The notes under the pieces are model-generated. The model did no database searches and was not told where the DNA came from. It saw nothing but the letters and a program-made list of their open reading frames with translations. Both the position numbers and the translations under genes were made by a program. This document shows, in pieces, positions 58,262-64,000 of a DNA stretch of 64,000 bases. Where the stretch lies: contig JAIGNY010000132.1 in NCBI GenBank assembly GCA_020152595.1, positions 1,916,001 to 1,980,000 of the forward strand. Direction: 5' to 3'. The stretch is from Chiridota heheva (Eukaryota; Echinodermata; Holothuroidea; Apodida; Chiridotidae). Numbering within the stretch: the first letter of the stretch is position 1; every line of letters begins with the position of its first letter.

Positions 58262-58860
58262 CTGAGTCTGAATCGGTTAAGTCGGCAAAAATCCTGCAAG
58301 AGGACACGAACGCCAACCGAGCGTAAAAAGTATGAGTAAATAAAAAAATAAAAAAATAACAGCTAGTTAGCAATACAAGTGTTAGTAAGTTTAGCTTTGA
58401 AACAGTTCAGACTTGGTGCATGTACAATGTCTGATGGTAAAGCATTTCAATCCTTTAGTGTGTGAGAGAGAGAGAGAGAGAGAGTTGAACACACAATTAC
58501 AATGACGGGGTCGTCGCCTGCGTATTCGGTTATGATAGTACAAATGCTATCACGAAACGCTTAATACGACCCGGACGAGAACACAGGTACGACGTACGGA
58601 CAGACATAACATCGACAACCAAGTCAATGTCCACGGCCTTTGATAACCAGTTGTGGTGCACTGGCGTGTCTACCCACCCCAGGATTGAACCCGGGGCCTC
58701 GTGGTCTGTAGACAGGTGTGATAACCGCTACACCACAGTAGGTAGATGGGAAGAAAGAGTGTTTATATACATTCTTTATAGCACAGGGAACCTGGAAATT
58801 AAGGTCATGATTATTTCTTGTATAAGTTCTGACGGTGGCGATAAGTACGGGGATTTGAAA
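58262..58860 (-). mobile_element. 3' tail of the CR1/jockey-like LINE, copy 2, interrupted
   Basis: 58262-58466 and 58749-58860 match 15450-15620 and 15620-15725 of the first LINE (AGTAAGTTTAGCTTTGAAAC, ATGTCTGA.GGTAAA, AAATTAAGGTCATGATTA). The two parts are separated by a SINE-1 insertion. Severely 5'-truncated. Confidence 0.85.
58467..58748 (-). mobile_element. SINE-1 inserted in LINE tail
   Basis: Starts with an (AG)n tail and TTGAACACACAATTAC and ends after the tRNA-like head (CTACACCACAGTAGG). The uninterrupted sequence GTGTGTGAGGGAAGAAAGAG at about 15611 gives the empty site. Confidence 0.85.
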
Positions 58861-59013
58861 ATGATGGTGAAGTCTATTCCTGCTAAAATTTGATTGTGGT
58901 AGGCTATAGGCTAGGCATATTTTAAAGACAACTTTTTGGTCAGAGGTTTATATCGTTTCTAATTAAGTACGTACTGTACACATTGTGTGTGCATGTACAG
59001 TACTACAGGGTGC

Positions 59014-59247
59014 TAGTCACTTCCGCGGCGGTTATTGATTGGTTGTCAACATTTGTTTATGACCATTTGGAAACGTAATACATTTGAAAGCAATTTGAAG
59101 CTTCACGTCCATACATACCTTAAAGACCAGCTGTCGTGATAACGTGGGTATAAGTATAAAATACAATTCAACGTTTATGATTGGAGGAAATATTGACAAA
59201 AATAAATTTAAAAACAATCAATAACAGTAGCGGAAGTGACGCCACTC
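59014..59247. mobile_element. Small MITE with GTCACTTCCGC ends
   Basis: The left end GTCACTTCCGCGGCGGTTATTGATTG and the right end (reverse complement) GTCACTTCCGCTACTGTTATTGATTG match over 26 bp with three differences. Length is about 230 bp, without a clear target duplication. Confidence 0.65.
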
Positions 59248-59324
59248 ATGGATATCATATTTACTGACTGACTGATAACCTATCATGCAATGACTTTATA
59301 ATTGGAACGAGATTACCAGGATAT

Positions 59325-59560
59325 TGCAATCCTTGCGCTAGGTTGGTTCCTCACCTTTGCACTAGGCAGGGAATTGCAATCCCTGCACTACGTTGGTTTC
59401 TCACCTTTACACTAGGCAGGGAATTGCAATCCCTGCACTAGATTGTTCCTCACCTTTACACTAGGCAGATGAAATTGCAATCCCTGCACTAGGTTGGTTC
59501 CTCACCTTTACACTAGGCAAGGAATTGCAATCCCTGCACTAGGTTGGTTCCTCGCGCGGT
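59325..59560. repeat. ~51-bp minisatellite with palindromic core
   Basis: About 4.5 units of GGTTCCTCACCTTTACACTA plus GGCAGGGAATTGCAATCCCTGC. The core is almost the palindrome found at 57880. Confidence 0.9.
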
Positions 59561-60315
59561 TGGGTGTCTCGTGATATCTGCACCTTCAAGGCCAGTATCG
59601 AACAAGTTAATCCCGGAGTTGGAGCGTAAACAATTGCCACCGGCTTCTCTCCAGTGCACAAACTGAAATTGAATTTATATATTTTCAGAGGCGACGGAAG
59701 ATGTTTGAATCTGGGGGGGCACAGGATCTGAGGGACACTTACCAACTGTCATATTTTGAAAGCATGTAGCACAGCAGTATAGCTTTATAAGGTCACCCCC
59801 CCCCCCCTCCCCTCCTCATTGCCAACCACCACCGGATAATTTCAAAACTTTTATTAGTCTGACAACTACTGCTGACCTATTTTCCTTCTTTTTTTTAATT
59901 TACAGCTTTAAATATTTAAAATATTTTGGTCCAAAATTCGCTAAAATACAACAAATCTATACCTGTATACCTGTACACCAAAATCTACACAAAAAATAAA
60001 AATAAATAAATGTGAATATTATAGATCATAAATCGTGAAATCGGAAGGATTTAGGCTTAGGCCCTATAGATCATGACTAGCCAATTGTATTAGTCATGAA
60101 TCGGAATATATTTCAATTTCTAAAATAACGTGAAAAGCATAAAGAGTTCTTAGATTACTATTAAGGAGGCCATCAATTTCTTGCTGAAAATGAATGTAGC
60201 TCGGTATATCAGTATTAATTAGACCAGATGGCCTAAATTCACACTCAGTCTTCAGCTGTTCAGCGAGCCCCAGTACAGTGGTAGAAGCAAAGTTAGAGGA
60301 GCTTTTGAGTGAAAT

Positions 60316-60752
60316 TTGTAATATTTTGCTTAATATCAATCTTCAATCTGTTAATAAAGTATATAGGCCTATATATAGTCTTTGAAGAAAAAGTTTTTCA
60401 ACATTTGAAAGGACAGGTTCCATCTCTAAAAACAGAAAAAGGGCACTTTGAACTGTTGAAAGGGTACTTTTTCATCTGAAAAAGGGCACTTTTCCGCTCT
60501 GGAAAAGGGCGCTTTTTAAACTTTTAAAAAGTGCGGGGTGGAGGGGGCGGTGGGAGGGGCGTCGTGGGAGGGGGGGGGATTGTTCCCTCTATTCCGCTGC
60601 TTATGCATATTTTCATAATTTTGTTGTTTTTATTATTCCATATTACTTTTTCTTCAAAGACTATATATATAGTTTTTATTGACAGATTGAAGATTGATAT
60701 TAAGCAAAATATTGATGTTAAGATTGATATTAAGCAAAATATTACAAATGCC
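60316..60752. repeat. Inverted repeat, ~80-bp arms around purine-rich loop
   Basis: The left arm (60316-60392) contains AATATTTTGCTTAATATCAATC and CTATATATAGTCTTTGAAGA. Both recur inverted at 60650-60750, where the AATATTTTGCTTAATATCAA part is duplicated. The loop holds GAAAAGGGC(A/G)CTTTT repeats and a G-rich run (60534-60579). Confidence 0.8.
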
Positions 60753-61300
60753 ACTCATTAAGCGCCTTTAACTTGGCTTAACAGCATGGGACTGTTTATT
60801 CTGCCAATGCCACAAGGACCGAGAGCTCCGAGCTCCGAGTTCCGAGGGCACATTCCTTCCTCTACTTTAGTATCCCTGGGCCCTCTCGAGCTATTCGATA
60901 GCAACAAAGAATGCGACAGTATCCCATGCAACCTGAATATAACCATGTATAACTGATAAATGTTTATGTTACCCTATCTGCTTGAGCCATGTCTTGCTAC
61001 TTTTAATATATTAACCGCTGGAATACGAAGTATTTGAAAACTAAAGAAAATCAAACATGTCCGACCTAACGAGAAGGGTGAGGGTTGTGCCCCTGAGACC
61101 CGTGTCGATTATGAAACGGGAAATACCACATAAATATCATGTACATGAAATTAACACGCGCTTTCTTTGGCTGAATATTTAATATCGTATAGAGAAAGTT
61201 GTTACCAAGTTTACGAGACAATATGCATGAGCAAATGACCCTTGAGCGCGCCTGGCTCCCGACGCCCCTGGAGGAATTTACAGGTCATCGAGGTTTGATG
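60753..61300. other. Unannotated DNA
   Basis: Short CCGAG(A)GCTCCGAG tandem phrase at 60818-60848; otherwise nothing recognisable. Confidence 0.35.
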
Positions 61301-61324
61301 TTTTGTTAACTTTTGCTAAACTGT

Positions 61325-61526
61325 ACATCTGCACCATGCAGCCATGGGGGAAACGGCAGGCGCCCATGTCGTTCCTTACCATGTTGCCCGTCCTCGTCGC
61401 CTACCTCACCCGTTCCACCTTTCTCGCCAGTGTCCATGTTTCGGCCTTCAATTTGTATTTACCAGGGAGCTGCTGTTTAGAAATAACAGCTACCTGGAAC
61501 CGTATACCAAGGATATGTTTCTTTAG
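61325..61526 (+). CDS. GC-rich possible exon, unknown product
   Basis: This ~200-bp island is clearly richer in G+C than its surroundings. The frame from 61344 reads MGETAGAHVV and ends with NNSYLEPYTKDMFL and a stop; another plus frame is also open. An AG precedes at 61340 (CACCATGCAG). Coding nature is suggested only by composition and residue mix. Confidence 0.2.
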
Positions 61527-61529
61527 CTA

Positions 61530-62560
61530 AAGTACCATATCCCTGAGTCAGTATCCCAATATACAAACATAAGTGTTGAATATTGAATATGCTAAATTTA
61601 TACTCACCTATCATTGCTTATCGGCTGTCAGACTGGTTTCTCACATCTGCGGGTAATAAACCAATCACGGCAACAAAAATGAAGTGAATTAATCTTTGTT
61701 GATGCAAAGCAATTGTTGGTTGCCAAAATCAAACTCACTTCATCACTATACGAGAATTAAATGACATATAGTCAAACAGGGATTTAAACAAATCCCTAAA
61801 CATATGGTGTAACTTCAGTATCCGAGGAAACAAAATCTTCGAAAAATACCATTTGTCGCAGAATCTGCGAAGGACTCGTAAGGTTATGTGATAAAGGTTA
61901 AAGTTTAGTCCCTTTTCCTGAAAACCCTACTCGAAACTATTGTAATGAAGTCCTTCATAGGCGATCGTATCTGAACTAGGATGTACGATCACAGAATGAG
62001 CGGAAATTAAACAGGGATACATATCCATTAAGTTAAAAACAAGCACCTGGTTTGAAGTACTAGAATGAATAATTTAAATTACATTGGTTTAAGTTGGATC
62101 AGTATTACAGCGTATCTTACTTGACCTTGTTCTATTACAAATTATAATTCCGTCACCGCTTATTGAATCGTACAATGACAGCCTGCCTCGCCCTATAACG
62201 CCGTGTATCTCTGCTAATCTCCCCGCTAGATCACGCTGACTATTTCACGCAAAAGGCTGAAAGGTAATCATGTAAGTCATGTATTTTTAATACAGCCTTA
62301 ATTGCATGGAAATTTCGTTAGTGAATTCTTTGAAAGAGATCCCTGTTTTAGCCAAATCAGTGTGATATCAATGGTAACGTTTGTCCTGACCGATTGCAAT
62401 CGAAACATTTTACAGTTTTAACAGGACTTCTTGACTCCAATCATAATAGACGAACAAAGTAAGCGACAAGGTCACTTAAACCAGGCAGGGAAATTATCTT
62501 ATCATTTCCCTGGTTTAACAACTTTTTATTTCTTATTTTTTTAATTAATTAATTTTAAAG
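61530..62560. other. Unannotated AT-rich DNA with one hairpin
   Basis: An inverted repeat AAACCAGGCAGGGAAAT / ATTTCCCTGGTTT lies at 62480-62518. No gene. Confidence 0.4.
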
Positions 62561-62562
62561 GA

Positions 62563-62960
62563 TTAATTCAGTGGTCAAGCAAATTTATCTTTAATGAACT
62601 GATGAAAGAGGTCTCTCATAAAAAAGATAATAAAAAGAAATAAAAAAGTAAACGAGAGTGGTATAGCTAGGACCCTACAAGCCGGGGGCGAGTGGGCCCT
62701 GCGGGCCCATTTGGTATAAAGGTATAAAATTATATTGTTTTTTCACAGGCCTCCCTTATAGAGCCCCGGACGGGCCCTTTTTAGGGGGCGACTGCCACCC
62801 TGCCACCCTTAGTTACGCCACTAGTAAAGAAACTACTAAAATATCTTATTTGTTAACTGGTTAAAGGATTAATTAGTTCAGTGGTCAAGCAATTACTAGA
62901 GGTGACTGGTGTAGTAACTCTACGGTAGAAGGCTAGCGCCCTTATCGGTAAATTCCTACC
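62563..62960. repeat. MITE family E end fragments
   Basis: AAAGGATTAATTCAGTGGTCAAGC at 62563 and AAAGGATTAATTAGTTCAGTGG at about 62862 match the ends of family E, in direct orientation, with a hAT-like insertion between them. The element appears decayed or composed of two fragments. Confidence 0.5.
62655..62822. mobile_element. Short hAT-like MITE
   Basis: Left end AGAGTGGTATAGCTAGG, right end (reverse complement) AGTGGCGTAACTAAGG. Possible duplication AGTAAACG / AGTAAAGA, six of eight identical. 168 bp, with GGGCCC-rich interior. Confidence 0.5.
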
Positions 62961-63280
62961 AAGTGTTAACAGGTTAAGGTATTTTGAAGAACATTTATTT
63001 CACTTTTTTACTTTTTGAATTATTTTCCCTCCAAATTTCTTATATATTCAATATTCGAAGCAATTGTTGGTTGCTCAATCCTTGTTAACATTTTGCAAAA
63101 TGTAGGAAGATTCATGGTGCCAGAGACGTAGGAACCCTGCAGCGTCGTTCAACGTCAACGTATCTATTATGGGCATTTCTCTGACCAAAATAGGAATATA
63201 GGGTTGACAATATGTTAAAATGCAATTCATTTTATTTTTTAGTTTCATTATTTCTTGGCATCAAATGGGCAATTTTGATC
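62961..63280. other. Unannotated AT-rich DNA
   Basis: Nothing recognisable on either strand. Confidence 0.4.
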
Positions 63281-63286
63281 ATATGC

Positions 63287-63372
63287 CACTTAGCAGTGCG
63301 GTAATAGTTCAGCCTATTAATCAACTGATCAAGTTTGGTTCTTAGGTTCGACTCCAGGCGAATGCGTTTTTT
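63287..63372 (+). other. tRNA-like Pol III promoter remnant
   Basis: TTAGCAGTGCGGTAATAG (A-box-like) and GGTTCGACTCC (perfect B box, 63343-63353) are spaced as in a tRNA, followed by T7 (63367-63373). A 7-bp acceptor stem is not evident, so this is not a functional tRNA; a SINE head or tRNA pseudogene is likelier. Confidence 0.35.
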
Positions 63373-64000
63373 TCATATCCTTTTTTTTTTTTTAAGGACA
63401 AGTTCTACAAACTTTGAAAATGTAACTTATGCAATTGGGAAAACATTCAACGTTCTTTTACCAATGTGCTGAGATTTATAGGTAATTGACGTTTGTTGAT
63501 TTGACGCAACCCATAACCTTAAGTACTCAATTTGAAAAACCGTACCTACCAGTCGTCAATTCTGGAGTTCGTTAGCAAGCAGTATATATGGAAAACATAT
63601 TAAGTATGTTAATCATTGGTCATGTTATCGACTAATCTCACACATGTTTATTGCCACAGAGATGTCAATGGCACCGAATAGTACTTTGGGCTCAACTGTT
63701 CACCTGGCTTGCCAGTAAATGTTACAGTTGTAAACAGATGTTTTTGCCATATCCTTTCGATGATAAGTTGGTGAATGGACGCACATTGACAAAATAGATG
63801 TTTCTGTATAAAGGTATGTCAATTGGTTGCCCTTTTAAATTTGAGATAAACCTTATTACACTTTGCATGGGTAGTTCATGTCTTTGAAGTCAGAAGAAAG
63901 CTCAGCAGGTAAGATAACGGAATCGGGTCGGGGGCGGAAGCTCTATCCCCCAGTCACAAAGTGCCCCTCCCCCATTGTCGGCGCCAGGCGCCACTAACTG
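63373..64000. other. Unannotated DNA to window end
   Basis: No gene seen. The last ~70 bp become GC-rich (GGCGCCAGGCGCC palindromic phrase at 63980-63993), perhaps the start of another repeat. Confidence 0.35.

Overview
The window looks like about 64 kb of repeat-rich, AT-rich animal DNA. It has CR1/jockey-like and RNase H-bearing LINE remnants, tRNA-headed SINEs, hAT-type elements with 8-bp target duplications, TTAA and TA MITEs, many minisatellites, and no bacterial operons or ribosome binding sites. The mix of families fits a marine invertebrate, perhaps an echinoderm or hemichordate. That assignment is inference and was not tested by search. I found no intact conventional host gene. Most long open frames come from minisatellites whose unit length is not a multiple of three.

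Layout. 1-14.3 kb: a TA-flanked MITE (601-1270), two copies of a tRNA-headed SINE (SINE-2; the copy at 9.25-9.81 kb holds a hAT MITE), one copy of a second SINE (SINE-1, 7118-7396), two hAT MITEs and several TTAA MITEs. 14.3-15.1 kb: a CpG-rich, promoter-like stretch next to a headless SINE-1. 15.4-17.8 kb: a minus-strand, 5'-truncated CR1/jockey-like LINE abutting a piece of a ~290-bp satellite. 20-26 kb: MITE, AT-rich satellites and an RNase H LINE tail. 26.1-27.7 kb: a segment duplicated at 52.6-54.0 kb. 28-36 kb: mostly unannotatable DNA, then a 23-bp minisatellite (33.9-35.0 kb) and a ~70-bp satellite.

The most interesting part is 36.5-48.7 kb. An old element with long inverted arms, each holding ~180-bp tandem repeats, runs from about 37.27 to 48.06 kb. 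Three other transposons sit inside it: a 4354-bp element with ~170-bp terminal inverted repeats and TTA flanks (39582-43935), a hAT-like element (44089-45775) and a hAT MITE (46216-46799). The 4354-bp element carries one broken gene for a large protein with a PIN/FEN-like segment and a C-terminal CXC (Tesmin/TSO1-like) cysteine cluster. It is a candidate for a poorly described transposon type.

48.7-64 kb: a pyrimidine tract, a 19-bp minisatellite, a ~290-bp satellite carrying octamer motifs, the second copy of the duplicated segment, more SINE-1 copies (one inserted in a second LINE tail, giving a clean empty-site comparison), short palindromes and a few weak coding or tRNA-like signals. These pieces do not form a pathway. 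Their value lies in the nesting, which gives a relative order of insertions.
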